In this document: positions 18,771 through 28,563 of the stretch, in pieces
Layout of the letters: every line of letters starts with the position of its first letter
How positions within the stretch are numbered: position 1 is the first letter of the stretch
Source: CALBPI01 sp942491885
GTDB taxonomy: Bacteria > Pseudomonadota > Gammaproteobacteria > Steroidobacterales > Woeseiaceae
Direction of reading: 5' to 3'
NCBI GenBank assembly: GCA_942491885.1
Contig: CALOCQ010000008.1
Location: forward strand, 496,001-560,000
DNA: 64,000 bases
Made by a program: the position numbers and the translations under genes
The notes under the pieces: model-generated
What the model saw: only the letters and a program-made list of their open reading frames with translations
Database searches by the model: none
What the model was told of the DNA's origin: nothing

Positions 18771-19583
18771 TTAGACAAGAGGCGACCTATAGCCCGAGAG
18801 CAAGGCCGCTAACTCTTTGACGAACTTGACGCAAACCATAGCCGTCATATCCTGCCAGTCTCTGGACGGATTAAATTCAACAACGTCGGCGGCCACGACG
18901 TCGGCCTCTACTCTCGCCAGCGTGGACAGAATATCATTACAGCTCATGCCGCCGGGCTCGTGGTGTGATACGCCGGGCGCGAACGCCGGGTCGAGCGCAT
19001 CGATATCGATCGATATATACAGTGGACGCTTGAAGGTCAGATCAATCTGTTCAAGCGCGCCCGTGCGCCATTCATGCGTCTCCACGCCGTATTTCGCGAT
19101 CATATCGCGCTGGGTTGGATTCAACGTGCGAATGCCAACCTGCACAACGCGCCCTGCCAAACCCTTTTCGACGATCCTCGCAAACGGGCTGGCGTGCGAA
19201 TAGGGATTCCCCTGAAAGTCAGGATAGATGTCGCCATGTGCGTCGAAATGCAAAATATCGACTTGACCCAACTGCGCGTGTATTGCGGCCACCAGCGGGT
19301 AAGTTATCGAGTGGTCCCCGCCGAGCGTCAGTGGGCGCAAGCCTTCGGAACATATCTGCGCAAGTCGTGGCGTCAGCGCCAGAACACCCTCCGGGGTGTC
19401 ATCAAGAATGACGTCGCCAAGATCAGTGACGCCGGCAGCGCAATCAAAGCCGCGTTCGCTGCACAAATTACTCGCACCATTAAACATCACTCTGCGAATG
19501 ACATCCGGCGCCGACGCACAGCCGCGCAAGTGACTCGAATTCGCATCGTGGCCCGCGCCGATCAGCGCAACACGATTCAGCAT
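18771..19583 (-). CDS. Agmatinase/arginase family ureohydrolase
   Basis: 270 residues. All ligands of the binuclear manganese centre are visible: GGDHS, H-F-D-A-H-G-D, and S-I-D-I-D-A-L-D-P. Family members hydrolyse a guanidino group (agmatine, arginine, guanidinobutyrate, formiminoglutamate) to urea or formamide plus an amine. Substrate cannot be assigned; the C-terminal VVEFNPSRDWQDMTA is common to agmatinase-like sequences. The frame starts with TTG at 19589, but ATG 19583 has a GGGGGA site seven bases upstream and is preferred. It lies upstream of the TonB receptor on the same strand. Confidence 0.85.
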   Translation of the reverse strand: MLNRVALIGAGHDANSSHLRGCASAPDVIRRVMFNGASNLCSERGFDCAAGVTDLGDVILDDTPEGVLALTPRLAQICSEGLRPLTLGGDHSITYPLVAAIHAQLGQVDILHFDAHGDIYPDFQGNPYSHASPFARIVEKGLAGRVVQVGIRTLNPTQRDMIAKYGVETHEWRTGALEQIDLTFKRPLYISIDIDALDPAFAPGVSHHEPGGMSCNDILSTLARVEADVVAADVVEFNPSRDWQDMTAMVCVKFVKELAALLSGYRSPLV

Positions 19584-19841
19584 CTTCAATCCCCCGGCGA
19601 ATCCCGCCTACCACCGACGGTGGCCCAAAGCCTGCCCGCCCCACACATCGCCAATACGCAAATCCTAGCACCGCGGCGACGCGGATGCCGCGTGTCATTG
19701 ATACAGCGACCCCGCACACGCAGGATACTCTGGCAAAGCACGTGCGTTCCGCTAGAATTGTTGTCCCAACACCTTTCGCGTAGCGCAATAGACGTGCGTG
19801 CGCAGTGTTGCCAACTTGCGCGGCTTGCGCGGAGATCAATG

Positions 19842-20777
19842 ATGGGACAGAAGAAAATTGCGCTGGCGCTTGGCAGTGGTGGTGCACGCGGTCTCGCCCA
19901 TATCGGTGTGATTCGTAGACTCGAGGAGTCTGGCTACGACATCGGCTACATCGCCGGCACATCGATCGGCGCTTTGATCGGCGGCATCTATGCGGCAGGC
20001 AAACTTGACACTTACGAGGAGTGGGCAACCGGACTCACACGTCGTGACATGGTTCGATTGCTGGATTTCTCGTTTACGCAAGGATCCATCATCAAGGGCG
20101 ATCGAGTCATTGATGCCATTTGTGAGTTAATCGGTGATGCGAACATTGAGGATCTCAATGTCGGCTTTACCGCGGTCGCGACAGATATGCGTGAACAGAG
20201 CGAAGTCTGGATAAGTCGGGGCTCGTTGTTCAATGCCATTCGCGCATCAACTGCCATCCCCACATTGATGTCTCCGGTTGAATTCGACGGCCGCCTGCTG
20301 GCCGACGGCGGACTCGTCAATCCAATCCCGATCGCACCGACACTCAATCACGGACGCGCGCTCACCGTGGCCGTCGACTTAAACGGATCGCGCGAAAACC
20401 GCTTGTATAAAGAACCTGAGCGCGAGCCGGAAAAACCGGCTGCTACGGATCAGGAAGACAAGAGCTCCAATCGCTACGCCCAGGCGATTTCACAGTTTGT
20501 CGATAAGATGAAGCCGAGCCGCGAGACACCAAAAAAGACAATCAGTGGGCCCGGCTTTCTGGAAATGAGCACGCAAACGATCGAGATCATGCAAAATGGC
20601 ATCGCACGACTGAAGCTCGCAGCGTATCGTCCTGACATGGTCATATCGATGCCGCGCGACCTTTGTCAGTTCTGGGAGTTTGATCGCGCCGGGGAACTTA
20701 TCGAGTACGGATACCAGAGTGCCGGCAAGGCGATCGAGGCGTTCGAGGAAAAAAACGCACGCTCGAAGAACTCCTAG
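19842..20777 (+). CDS. RssA-like patatin phospholipase
   Basis: 311 residues from ATG 19842 (an adjacent ATG at 19839 is possible; GGAG at 19831 suits the second). The same frame extends far upstream, but that part is antisense to the ureohydrolase gene and not protein-like. Patatin motifs are complete: LGSGGARGLAHIGVI, nucleophile G-T-S-I-G, and Asp in A-D-G-G-L-V. This resembles E. coli RssA/YlbK and NTE-type bacterial patatins of about 300 residues. A charged low-complexity linker (EPEREPEKPAATDQEDK) follows the core. Predicted cytoplasmic lysophospholipase-like activity; role unknown. Confidence 0.87.
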   Translation: MGQKKIALALGSGGARGLAHIGVIRRLEESGYDIGYIAGTSIGALIGGIYAAGKLDTYEEWATGLTRRDMVRLLDFSFTQGSIIKGDRVIDAICELIGDANIEDLNVGFTAVATDMREQSEVWISRGSLFNAIRASTAIPTLMSPVEFDGRLLADGGLVNPIPIAPTLNHGRALTVAVDLNGSRENRLYKEPEREPEKPAATDQEDKSSNRYAQAISQFVDKMKPSRETPKKTISGPGFLEMSTQTIEIMQNGIARLKLAAYRPDMVISMPRDLCQFWEFDRAGELIEYGYQSAGKAIEAFEEKNARSKNS

Positions 20778-20883
20778 CGCGCAGCCCGGTGCATCCGCAA
20801 CAACGTCCGCATGCGAATACGCCGACACACAAACCTTAATCCCTGCGCTAAGTCGCAACCCGCCAACTCTCGAGAAATATTCT

Positions 20884-21816
20884 ATGCGCACAATACTTGG
20901 CATCATCCTCTTCTATGGACGTTTTGGCCTGAGCTTCACGTCCATCGGTTACCATTTCCGTAAGCTGTTTTGGTCGGCGATACCCGACACGCTGCAGGGC
21001 AAGCACGTGGTCGTTACCGGTGCCAGTGGGGGCATAGGCGCGGCGGTCGTTGAAGGATGTCTTGCCGCAGGCGCTGAAGTGACGGCGGTCGCGAGAAACG
21101 CCGACAAGCTGGCGGCCATGAATGCCGGCATGCCGCGCACCGCCGCGACAGAGACTGTTGACCTGGCGGAGGCGGCAGACATTGACGCTTTGGTATCACG
21201 ACTGAAAGCCAGCGGCCGGACAGTGGACATACTGGTAAACAACGTCGGCGTGATGTTGAATGAGTTTCAACGCAACAGCGCCGGCATTGACAAACAGTTC
21301 GCAACCAACCTGCTCAATCAATACCGACTCACAGAAGCATTGATGCGAGAATCGCTGCTCGCCGAGGACGCCACCGTCATCACAGTAGCCTCGGGCGGCA
21401 TGTATATGGCACCGCTCGTCATTGCGGGGCTGAATACCGAAGAGGCGACAGCACATGACGGTACGCGCGCCTACGCGATTCAGAAGCGTGCCCAGGTCGT
21501 TCTGACAGATCACTGGCAGCGTGAATCGAGCAACGAATCACGACGCTTTTATGTTGTGCATCCCGGCTGGGTAGATACCGCCGGCGTCAGGGATTCTTTA
21601 CCGACCTTTCGCAAGTTACTGGCACCGGTGTTGCGCGACGCAGCTCAGGGTGCCGATACCATCATCTGGCTGGCAGCCGCGCGACCTGAGCCTGGCGAAG
21701 AGCAATCAATCTGGTTTGACCGTAAAGCGCGTAAGACGCACGCCTATGGTTTCACGCGGGACCGCTCGGAGAGCGCCGATGCGCTGATCAAACACCTTAC
21801 GAGATTGCTGCCCTAG
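20884..21816 (+). CDS. Short-chain dehydrogenase/reductase, DHRS12-like
   Basis: 310 residues from ATG 20884; the frame is open upstream but overlaps the previous gene. After about 35 residues with a hydrophobic face (TILGIILFYGRFGL), the SDR Rossmann fold begins with T-G-A-S-G-G-I-G, then NNVGV, the catalytic Ser in VASGG and the Y-A-I-Q-K active-site pair, and the family-typical VVHPGWVDTAGV. The N-terminal extension and downstream text resemble DHRS12-type oxidoreductases. Substrate is unknown; lipid or retinoid-like alcohols are typical. It lies 106 bases after the patatin gene on the same strand. Confidence 0.85.
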   Translation: MRTILGIILFYGRFGLSFTSIGYHFRKLFWSAIPDTLQGKHVVVTGASGGIGAAVVEGCLAAGAEVTAVARNADKLAAMNAGMPRTAATETVDLAEAADIDALVSRLKASGRTVDILVNNVGVMLNEFQRNSAGIDKQFATNLLNQYRLTEALMRESLLAEDATVITVASGGMYMAPLVIAGLNTEEATAHDGTRAYAIQKRAQVVLTDHWQRESSNESRRFYVVHPGWVDTAGVRDSLPTFRKLLAPVLRDAAQGADTIIWLAAARPEPGEEQSIWFDRKARKTHAYGFTRDRSESADALIKHLTRLLP

Positions 21817-21882
21817 CAACACCCTGCGATTCGAACTTTGAGCTTAGCGTAATGATCAGGCGGCCGGTGACGGGCGCGACAT

Positions 21883-22689
21883 TCAGGCGAGAACGCGAAT
21901 CTCAGACCCGGCATCAACGGTGCCCGAGCTCAGCGGGATCAGATTCACGCCGAACATGATCTGGCCGCTGTTTTTGTCTCGCCGGTAGGCGCGCAGCGTA
22001 CGCAGCGGCTCACCATCCTGCCGGCGCGTTCCTGTTGCCGGGTCCACGGTCGTAAATATGCAGCGGCTGCAGCGCGACGCGACGATGAATTCGACATCGC
22101 CGATAGCAATACGCTGCCAGCCGTCCTCGATGAAAGCCATATCTGTTGCGGCGACGATATTCGGTCGGAAATGGGTCATCGTGACTGCGGCGTCCAGTCT
22201 CGCGTTAAGGTCCTCCAGCGAGGCCGTACCGGTCAGCAATAGTGGGTAGCCATCGGCAAAACTAACCTCATCCCCTTTGCGATGCGCCTTCCCCGCCGGC
22301 AGTCTGCGATGATCGGTGTCTGTCTGGTATACCAATCTGAGCGGCTTGCCAAAGATGCGCGTCAGCCAATCGGCAGCCATCTCGCCCGCATCAGATGCAT
22401 CACAGGTGTCGCGCCACACCACAACCGCCTGGCGTTGGGCCGAGCCACCGGGCGTTGGCACCTGCAGTGACTCTGCGCCAAACGTCAGACGAATTCCCGT
22501 CGGTTCTGCAACAACTGTGCAGCGTGATAATGCCGGCACGGTGCGCCCGGTAACAAAACGCCCGTCATCGTCCACCACCATCCAGCGGCGGTCGCCATTG
22601 GGTCCGCGGGCCCCTATCCCGAGTGTCGACGAGTCAATGCCGGCCATCGATTTTACGGGATAGCTAAACAGCCCTTCGACACTAGCCAT
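21883..22689 (-). CDS. MOSC-domain protein (YcbX/mARC-like)
   Basis: 268 residues from ATG 22689 with a GGAG site eight bases upstream; a GTG at 22698 overlaps that site and is rejected. The N-terminal MOSC beta-barrel (VEGLFSYPVKSM, GDRRWMVVD) is followed by the MOSC core with the R-C-S-R-C-I-F motif, in which a Cys coordinates molybdenum in YcbX and mARC, and GEPLRTLRAYR. Relatives reduce N-hydroxylated compounds such as hydroxylaminopurine. Unlike E. coli YcbX there is no C-terminal 2Fe-2S ferredoxin domain, so an electron partner must be separate. Confidence 0.85.
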   Translation of the reverse strand: MASVEGLFSYPVKSMAGIDSSTLGIGARGPNGDRRWMVVDDDGRFVTGRTVPALSRCTVVAEPTGIRLTFGAESLQVPTPGGSAQRQAVVVWRDTCDASDAGEMAADWLTRIFGKPLRLVYQTDTDHRRLPAGKAHRKGDEVSFADGYPLLLTGTASLEDLNARLDAAVTMTHFRPNIVAATDMAFIEDGWQRIAIGDVEFIVASRCSRCIFTTVDPATGTRRQDGEPLRTLRAYRRDKNSGQIMFGVNLIPLSSGTVDAGSEIRVLA

Positions 22690-22827
22690 ATACGTCACTC
22701 CGGATGTCTCGTTATGTTGAATCAGCCACCGCAGACCTTAAAGAAACAGCCTGCGCGGTCGCTATTCAACTTAGCCGTGTAAAAACAGCGCGCCGCGTGA
22801 TTAACGCGGTGCGGCTCATAATGGACG

Positions 22828-23823
22828 ATGACTCACATGGACTCAACGCTCGGTCGCAAGCAGGTGGCGACTAACCCGATTTCCCGGCGCGACGTATTAT
22901 TCGCGCTTGGCGCAGGATTGTTGCCCTCCGGCACGCTGCTGGCACATTCCGGCGTGGCGCCTGCGAAAATATCCATCGTCTTCGATTTCTCCGATGATCG
23001 GGTCACGCAGGTAGCGGGCGGAATTCACAACTTCTTCTCGGCGACGCCGGAAACGCAGAACGTTCGACTGCGCGATGTTGATCTCGCAATGCTCGATATG
23101 GCCATGAGCGCAGATGTTCAGAAACGTGAAAACCTTGTGATTGGAATCGGCGATACGACGGCGGAGGCATTCGCCAAACGAAAGCACCTATTCCCGACCG
23201 GACATTGCTGGCTTGGCGCCATCAGGGAGACCCAGGTTGATGTCGACGATCGACAAATACATCAACATCTTCTGCGCCGCGACTATGACCTCTACCTCGA
23301 GCGTGTGTGCAGCCTCCTGCCGGACTGCAAACGAATCGGCATATTGCATGATCAACACGTTATGCCGAGCATCCTCAGTATCGTGCAGGCGATCGAAGAC
23401 GCCGGCCTGGAGCACCTATGCATAGAGGTCAGTAAACCATCAGACATTGATAGCAGCATCACACGCGTGGCGGCCGAAGCAGACGTGCTGTTCGGCATCG
23501 AATGCTCACATATCTACAACGACATGACCGCACGGCGAATTCTCGGCCAGTCGTTCGCACAGAACCTGCCCATGATCGGTCTGTCATCCGAGTGGGTGCG
23601 CGCAGGCGCCCTGCTCAGCATGGACTGGAACCTTGAGGTGTTGGGATCGCAGATTGCCGCGTGGGCCTATTCCGGTTGGCACAAGCCGGATCGGCAGCGT
23701 CTCATCGTCGATACGCCACCCGACGGCGCCAACGACTTTTTTATCAACACGAAGTCGGCCAAACACTTCGCCACAACGCTTGGCATTTCAATCCCCGATA
23801 GCGGCGTGATGATTTATGAGTAA
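22828..23823 (+). CDS. Periplasmic ABC-type substrate-binding-like protein, partner of downstream kinase
   Basis: 331 residues. The N-terminus carries S-R-R-D-V-L followed by a hydrophobic stretch (FALGAGLLPSGTLLA), resembling a Tat signal with the RR pair though not the full consensus. The body resembles the ABC-substrate-binding family of PF04392 (two-lobed TrpX-like fold), with IVFDFSDD, VIGIGDTTAEAFAK and LPDCKRIGILHD. No transporter permease or ATPase is nearby; instead it overlaps the start of a hybrid histidine kinase by 8 bp (ATGAGTAA), strongly suggesting it serves as the ligand-sensing subunit of that kinase (inference). Ligand unknown. Confidence 0.72.
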   Translation: MTHMDSTLGRKQVATNPISRRDVLFALGAGLLPSGTLLAHSGVAPAKISIVFDFSDDRVTQVAGGIHNFFSATPETQNVRLRDVDLAMLDMAMSADVQKRENLVIGIGDTTAEAFAKRKHLFPTGHCWLGAIRETQVDVDDRQIHQHLLRRDYDLYLERVCSLLPDCKRIGILHDQHVMPSILSIVQAIEDAGLEHLCIEVSKPSDIDSSITRVAAEADVLFGIECSHIYNDMTARRILGQSFAQNLPMIGLSSEWVRAGALLSMDWNLEVLGSQIAAWAYSGWHKPDRQRLIVDTPPDGANDFFINTKSAKHFATTLGISIPDSGVMIYE

Positions 23824-26269
23824 CGATCAGAAAACCAGCCGTGGCATGGGGCTGCAGGCGCAGTTGACGCTCATGGCCGTCGCGCTGATTACTCTGACGA
23901 CGTTACTGACCGGCTACCTCACTGTGTCAACGAATCTGCGCAACGCACAGGAGCAAGCACGCACATCCGCAATGGTTTTTGCACAGGCGCTCGCGACCTC
24001 CTCGGACTTCGGACTGTACACACAGAATCCTGCTGAACTAGCCAAAGCCGCGGCGTTCCTCAACGATGTACCGATCGTGGCAGGGGTCATCGTTCGCGAC
24101 TCCAACGGCAGCCAGATCTATCGCGAGCTGTTTCAGGTAATCGCCCCTGCGCGACTGGAAAACGCCAAGATCGATATTAACGATGTCAAATTGTCCCCGA
24201 TCGCCAAACCACCGGTCTATGTGATTCGGCTACCCGTCTACAGCAAGACCAGCAATAGCAGCCTGTCCGGTGATACCAATGGCGCCGGCCGGCAAGCGCT
24301 ATTACTCGGCACGGTCGAAACCATTATTGATTTCTCCGTGTTACAGCAAGGTCTGCGCATGAGTGCGGCAACGACGCTGTTCTCAAGCGCCTTCGTCGGG
24401 CTGCTCGCGTGTATGCTGGCGTTCTGGCTATCCGGCAGAATCCTTCGGCCCGTGCATGATGTACTCACCGGCCTGCGTAATGTTTCCGAAGGTAACCTCT
24501 CGCACAAACTGCCGGCCACCGCGTCCGGCGAACTGCGCCACCTCATCGATGGCTTCAACGTCATGGTCGACGGCTTGCGCCACTATCGACGCGAGACCGT
24601 GAGAGCACGGGAAATACTTGAGCAACGCGTTGACGAGCGCACCCAGCAACTACAGACAGAAAAGGAACGCGCCGAGGCCGCCAACCGCACGAAGAGTGAA
24701 TTCCTCGCCCGCATGAGCCATGAGATCCGCACGCCGATGAATGGCGTACTGGGTATGACCGAATTGTTGCTGACATCGAATCTTGACGATGTTGACCGGC
24801 GCTACGCGCAGACGATTCAGGATTCCGGCGCTGCACTACTGGATATCATCAATGACATCCTCGATTTCTCAAAAATCGAGGCTGGTCGAATGGAGCTCGA
24901 ATGCGAGCCTTTCTCGGTACGCAAACTTGCCGAAGATGTCAGCGGCATGCTCGCAGGTACGGCGCGCAAGAAGTCCCTGGAGTTGGTGCTCGACATCAGC
25001 CCGACGATCCATAACGACATTTTCGGTGACGTCGGCCGTCTCCGCCAGGTATTGATCAACCTCATCGGCAATGCGATCAAATTCACCGAGAAAGGTGAGG
25101 TCGTACTGAAGATCCGCGAGTCGGAAGACTCAGCATTGCGACTTGACCATCGTCGCTTCCGTTTTGAGATACAGGACTCCGGCATCGGCATCGCGAAGGA
25201 CAAGCGCGAGGCAATCTTCGAGTCGTTTATCCAGGAAGACGGATCGACAACGCGCAAATTCGGCGGTACCGGTCTCGGCCTCGCCATCAGCCGCCAGTTA
25301 GTCAATCTCATGGGTGCCGATCTGCAGGTCGATAGCGAAATAGGCAAAGGCTCCACGTTCTTCTTCGACGCCGACTTCAAACTGGTCGAGGTTGAAAGAA
25401 AAGTGAATGAAGTCGGCTTTGGCGCACTGCGCGTTCTGATCGTAGACGACAGCCCGACCAACCTTGAAATCTTGCGCCACCAACTTGAGGCGTGGTCTCT
25501 GGAGGTCATTGCCGCAGACAGTGCGGCTAGCGCCATGAATGTTCTGGCGAGCGAAGCGGCTGCCGGTCGGCGATTCGATATCGCGATGCTCGACGCACAC
25601 ATGCCGGACAGGGATGGCCTCGCGCTGGCGCAGGATATTACCGCGGCATGCCCGCCAGACGAGACGCCGGTACTGATGCTGCTGAGTTCGGCCGATTTAC
25701 TGCGCAACGAAACGGCACTGACCAGCGGCTTCCAGGTGATACTGCGTAAGCCTGTTACGCAATCCGAACTGCAGGCAGGGATCGAAAAAGCACTGGCACG
25801 CGCGCTCAACAACAATGATGTGCACGAGGCACCGTCCACGCCTGCGGCAGACGCCCCCGCCGACAGGGACGGCATCATTCTGGTAGTAGAGGATAACAAG
25901 GTGAACCAGAAGGTTACCGGCGCAATGCTCGGCAAGCTCGGCTATGGATTCGACATGGTTGAGAATGGTCAGGAGGCGATTGACGCCATCAATGGCAAGG
26001 ACTATGCGCTCATTCTCATGGACTGCCAGATGCCTGTGATGGATGGTTTCACAGCCACCGAACACATCCGCGACATGGAGCAGTCGTCGGATGCGCAGCC
26101 GATACCGATCATCGCGCTAACGGCGAACGCGCTGCAAGGCGATGACAAACGTTGTCGCGCGGCGGGCATGGACGACTACATGAGCAAACCGTTCACCATA
26201 GCCCAGTTGCGCGACATGACCGCCAGATGGACCGACCCGAACAATACTGCCAAGGCGGAAGTCGCCTGA
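23816..26269 (+). CDS. Hybrid sensor histidine kinase with two receiver domains
   Basis: 817 residues. A first membrane helix (residues about 13-33), a periplasmic region of about 140 residues and a second helix near 185-205 are followed by HAMP, a coiled coil, HisKA with H302 (MSHEIRTPMNG), and a HATPase with N box (NAIKFTEKG), G1 (DSGIGI) and FGGTGLGLAIS. Receiver 1 has phospho-acceptor D593 (MLDAHMPD) and Lys in RKP; receiver 2 has D736 (MDCQMPVMDG). No HPt domain is seen, so phosphate must go to a separate HPt or the receivers act as sinks. No response regulator gene is nearby. Domain order is BarA-like. Confidence 0.92.
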   Translation: MSNDQKTSRGMGLQAQLTLMAVALITLTTLLTGYLTVSTNLRNAQEQARTSAMVFAQALATSSDFGLYTQNPAELAKAAAFLNDVPIVAGVIVRDSNGSQIYRELFQVIAPARLENAKIDINDVKLSPIAKPPVYVIRLPVYSKTSNSSLSGDTNGAGRQALLLGTVETIIDFSVLQQGLRMSAATTLFSSAFVGLLACMLAFWLSGRILRPVHDVLTGLRNVSEGNLSHKLPATASGELRHLIDGFNVMVDGLRHYRRETVRAREILEQRVDERTQQLQTEKERAEAANRTKSEFLARMSHEIRTPMNGVLGMTELLLTSNLDDVDRRYAQTIQDSGAALLDIINDILDFSKIEAGRMELECEPFSVRKLAEDVSGMLAGTARKKSLELVLDISPTIHNDIFGDVGRLRQVLINLIGNAIKFTEKGEVVLKIRESEDSALRLDHRRFRFEIQDSGIGIAKDKREAIFESFIQEDGSTTRKFGGTGLGLAISRQLVNLMGADLQVDSEIGKGSTFFFDADFKLVEVERKVNEVGFGALRVLIVDDSPTNLEILRHQLEAWSLEVIAADSAASAMNVLASEAAAGRRFDIAMLDAHMPDRDGLALAQDITAACPPDETPVLMLLSSADLLRNETALTSGFQVILRKPVTQSELQAGIEKALARALNNNDVHEAPSTPAADAPADRDGIILVVEDNKVNQKVTGAMLGKLGYGFDMVENGQEAIDAINGKDYALILMDCQMPVMDGFTATEHIRDMEQSSDAQPIPIIALTANALQGDDKRCRAAGMDDYMSKPFTIAQLRDMTARWTDPNNTAKAEVA

Positions 26270-27574
26270 TCAGCCTCGCGGTCTCGGAGATACCGCCACC
26301 TGATCGGACATTGGCGGCTGCATTGACGCCGCGTCACGGTAGACCGGAAACAGCCAGATTACAGCCACGCTCGCAGCCACATAGACCGCTACCGGAATAA
26401 GCAAGAGCGACGCATCTGTCACCGGCAACACCGCAGCAATCCATCCCGCCAACGGTAATAACAACGTGAGTCGCGCGAGCTCGAACAGCCTTGCGAAAGG
26501 CCGACCGTCGCTCAACATGCCGATGCTTGCCAACTGAGACCACAGTGCAACACCGACCAATAACAGCGCGAACCAGCCAGCGCTCGCAGCAAGCGCACCC
26601 ATCGCAAGCGTGAGCGCAAGCGCGACCAAAAACTGACCCAACAAATATGCCTTCGCAGAGCGATTGAGCGTTACGCTGTACTTCTTGAAATCGCGACTAT
26701 CGCGAGCCGCCGCCGGATAGTCACGGCGCATATCCTCAGGCCGCCAACCGGTGCGGCGAAACCAGATGCTGAGCTTGTCCCGCCAGCGCCGCGTGCGCCT
26801 GGCATCGAACCACAAATAGCGATAGACCTGCAGATTCGCAACCACCGGGTTGAAACTCGCCAACGGCTTGCGCACGCCGAACACGACGGGATCATCGTCA
26901 AGCTCTTCCGCATACGTGCCGAACAGACGGTCCCAGACAATCAATATGCCACCGTAATTCTTGTCGATGTAGGCGGTATTCTGTGCGTGATGTACGCGGT
27001 GATTCGACGGTGTCACGAATACGCGGTCCATCCAGCCGAGCTTGTCAATATGGCGCGTATGAACCCAGAATTGATAGATCAGGTCGAGCGCCGACACCGT
27101 CGCAAAGACATGCAACGGCACACCGGCGAAAAACATCGGTAAATACACAACCCACCCGGCGATGAAGTCACTACTGGTTTGGCGTAGCGCCGTCGTCAGA
27201 TTGTATTCCTCGCTCTGGTGGTGAACGCTGTGCGCCGCCCAGAAGAGACTGACCTCATGGCCGAGGCGATGTTTCCAGTAGTACATGAAATCCCACCACA
27301 GCAGCACTGCCGCCCACGCGGCGATGCCCTTTGGCGAGAAGTCAAACCATTCAACCGGCATGCGGAACAAAGCAAAGTGCTCCAGCACATAGCCGTAGAC
27401 ACCAATAACGATGAGCTTGGTAAAAATACCGGTGGTGGAATTAAATCCACCGGCGCTCATGCTGCCGAGCGCATCCTGGAGCCGCAGAAAACCCGTACCG
27501 CGCACACGATCGGTCACCAACTCGGCGATGATCAAGAGCAGAAAAAACGGGACTGCGAGGCTGATTAAATCCAT
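26270..27574 (-). CDS. Sterol desaturase/fatty acid hydroxylase superfamily membrane protein
   Basis: 434 residues from ATG 27574; a TTG at 27637 extends it by 21 residues and is less likely. Several hydrophobic helices and the histidine clusters H-R-L-G-H, H-S-V-H-H and H-R-V-H-H define the di-iron hydroxylase family. About 130 extra C-terminal residues carry three or four more membrane helices. Members hydroxylate fatty acids, sterols or carotenoids; the substrate here is unknown. Its stop codon abuts that of the convergent histidine kinase (TGATCA), so no terminator separates them. Confidence 0.86.
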   Translation of the reverse strand: MDLISLAVPFFLLLIIAELVTDRVRGTGFLRLQDALGSMSAGGFNSTTGIFTKLIVIGVYGYVLEHFALFRMPVEWFDFSPKGIAAWAAVLLWWDFMYYWKHRLGHEVSLFWAAHSVHHQSEEYNLTTALRQTSSDFIAGWVVYLPMFFAGVPLHVFATVSALDLIYQFWVHTRHIDKLGWMDRVFVTPSNHRVHHAQNTAYIDKNYGGILIVWDRLFGTYAEELDDDPVVFGVRKPLASFNPVVANLQVYRYLWFDARRTRRWRDKLSIWFRRTGWRPEDMRRDYPAAARDSRDFKKYSVTLNRSAKAYLLGQFLVALALTLAMGALAASAGWFALLLVGVALWSQLASIGMLSDGRPFARLFELARLTLLLPLAGWIAAVLPVTDASLLLIPVAVYVAASVAVIWLFPVYRDAASMQPPMSDQVAVSPRPRG

Positions 27575-27679
27575 AGCATCAGGTGGCTTTGCGACCGGGG
27601 GCCCAGGGGCGACAAGCTTAGGTTGAATGTGGAACAATGCCCGAAGAACGACGCAACGTCACGGCACAAGGTCACAGCA

Positions 27680-28555
27680 ATGAGTAATAGTATCATCCGC
27701 TTAGCAATACGCCCAAAAGAGCGCGACCTCGGCGATTTTTCAGTGCGCCGCGTGCTGCCAAGCGGCAGGCAGCCAATGGTCGGTCCTTTCATATTTTTCG
27801 ACCATATGGGACCCGCCGAACTGCCACCGGGCAAGGGCATTGATGTCCGCCCGCATCCGCATATCAACCTTGCTACGGTGACCTATCTCTTCGAGGGTAG
27901 TCTCTTCCATCATGACAGTCTCGACGCACAGCAGAATATTGAGCCGGGCGCGGTAAACTGGATGACCGCCGGTCGCGGGATCACCCATTCGGAACGCAGC
28001 GACGATGCGTCGCGCAATGGCACGCTCAAAATCCATGGCATTCAGGCATGGATCGCACTGCCTGTAGAACATGAAGAATGCGAGCCTTCGTTTGCACACC
28101 ATCCTGAGGCAACGCTGCCGACCTGGCATGCGGGCGGCATTCGCTTGCGTCTGATTGCCGGCGAATTACTCGGCAAGGTCTCACCGGTTCGCACGCTGTC
28201 GCCGATGTTCTACGTCGATTGCAAGGCACAGTCGGCCGGCACGCTTGAGCTGCCCGCCGACTATCCGGATCGGGCGGTGTACATCGCCAGCGGCCATGTG
28301 CGCATCGATGATACGCGTTACGACGAGGGTCAGATGCTGGTATTCGAGCCTGACGAGGCGGTGACGCTGCATTTCGAAGCCGGCACGCGCGCGATGCTGC
28401 TCGGCGGCGAGCCGATGCCGGAGAAGCGTCATATCTGGTGGAACTTCGTCTCCAGTCGCGTCGAGCGCATCGAGCAGGCGAAGGATGACTGGCGCAACGC
28501 ACGCTTTGATAGGGTTCCGGGCGATCCGGAGTTCATCCCCCTGCCCGACAAGTGA
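27680..28555 (+). CDS. Pirin family protein
   Basis: 291 residues from ATG 27680. The bicupin pirin signature is clear: RPHPHINLATVTYLFEG, HHDSL and the metal-binding GITHSER, giving the three His plus Glu site of the N-terminal cupin. Bacterial pirins include quercetin 2,3-dioxygenases (YhhW) and proteins that modulate central metabolism; which one this is cannot be told. It is divergent from the sterol desaturase-like gene, with starts 105 bases apart, and the next gene's possible GTG start overlaps its stop by four bases. Confidence 0.9.
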   Translation: MSNSIIRLAIRPKERDLGDFSVRRVLPSGRQPMVGPFIFFDHMGPAELPPGKGIDVRPHPHINLATVTYLFEGSLFHHDSLDAQQNIEPGAVNWMTAGRGITHSERSDDASRNGTLKIHGIQAWIALPVEHEECEPSFAHHPEATLPTWHAGGIRLRLIAGELLGKVSPVRTLSPMFYVDCKAQSAGTLELPADYPDRAVYIASGHVRIDDTRYDEGQMLVFEPDEAVTLHFEAGTRAMLLGGEPMPEKRHIWWNFVSSRVERIEQAKDDWRNARFDRVPGDPEFIPLPDK

Positions 28556-28563
28556 GCAGCAAC

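Noticed and set aside
19074..19841. Long N-terminal extension of the RssA-like patatin frame
   Set aside because: It is antisense to the conserved ureohydrolase gene and the patatin family starts at about 19842, where a GGAG site lies.
24817..25935. 372-codon open frame antisense to the hybrid kinase
   Set aside because: High-GC shadow frame; Ser/Arg-rich composition, no motif, and the opposite strand has complete kinase domains.
28552..28563. GTG start for the frameshifted decarboxylase overlapping pirin
   Set aside because: Possible by coupling, but the ATG at 28564 is simpler and neither has a clear ribosome site; left as an alternative.
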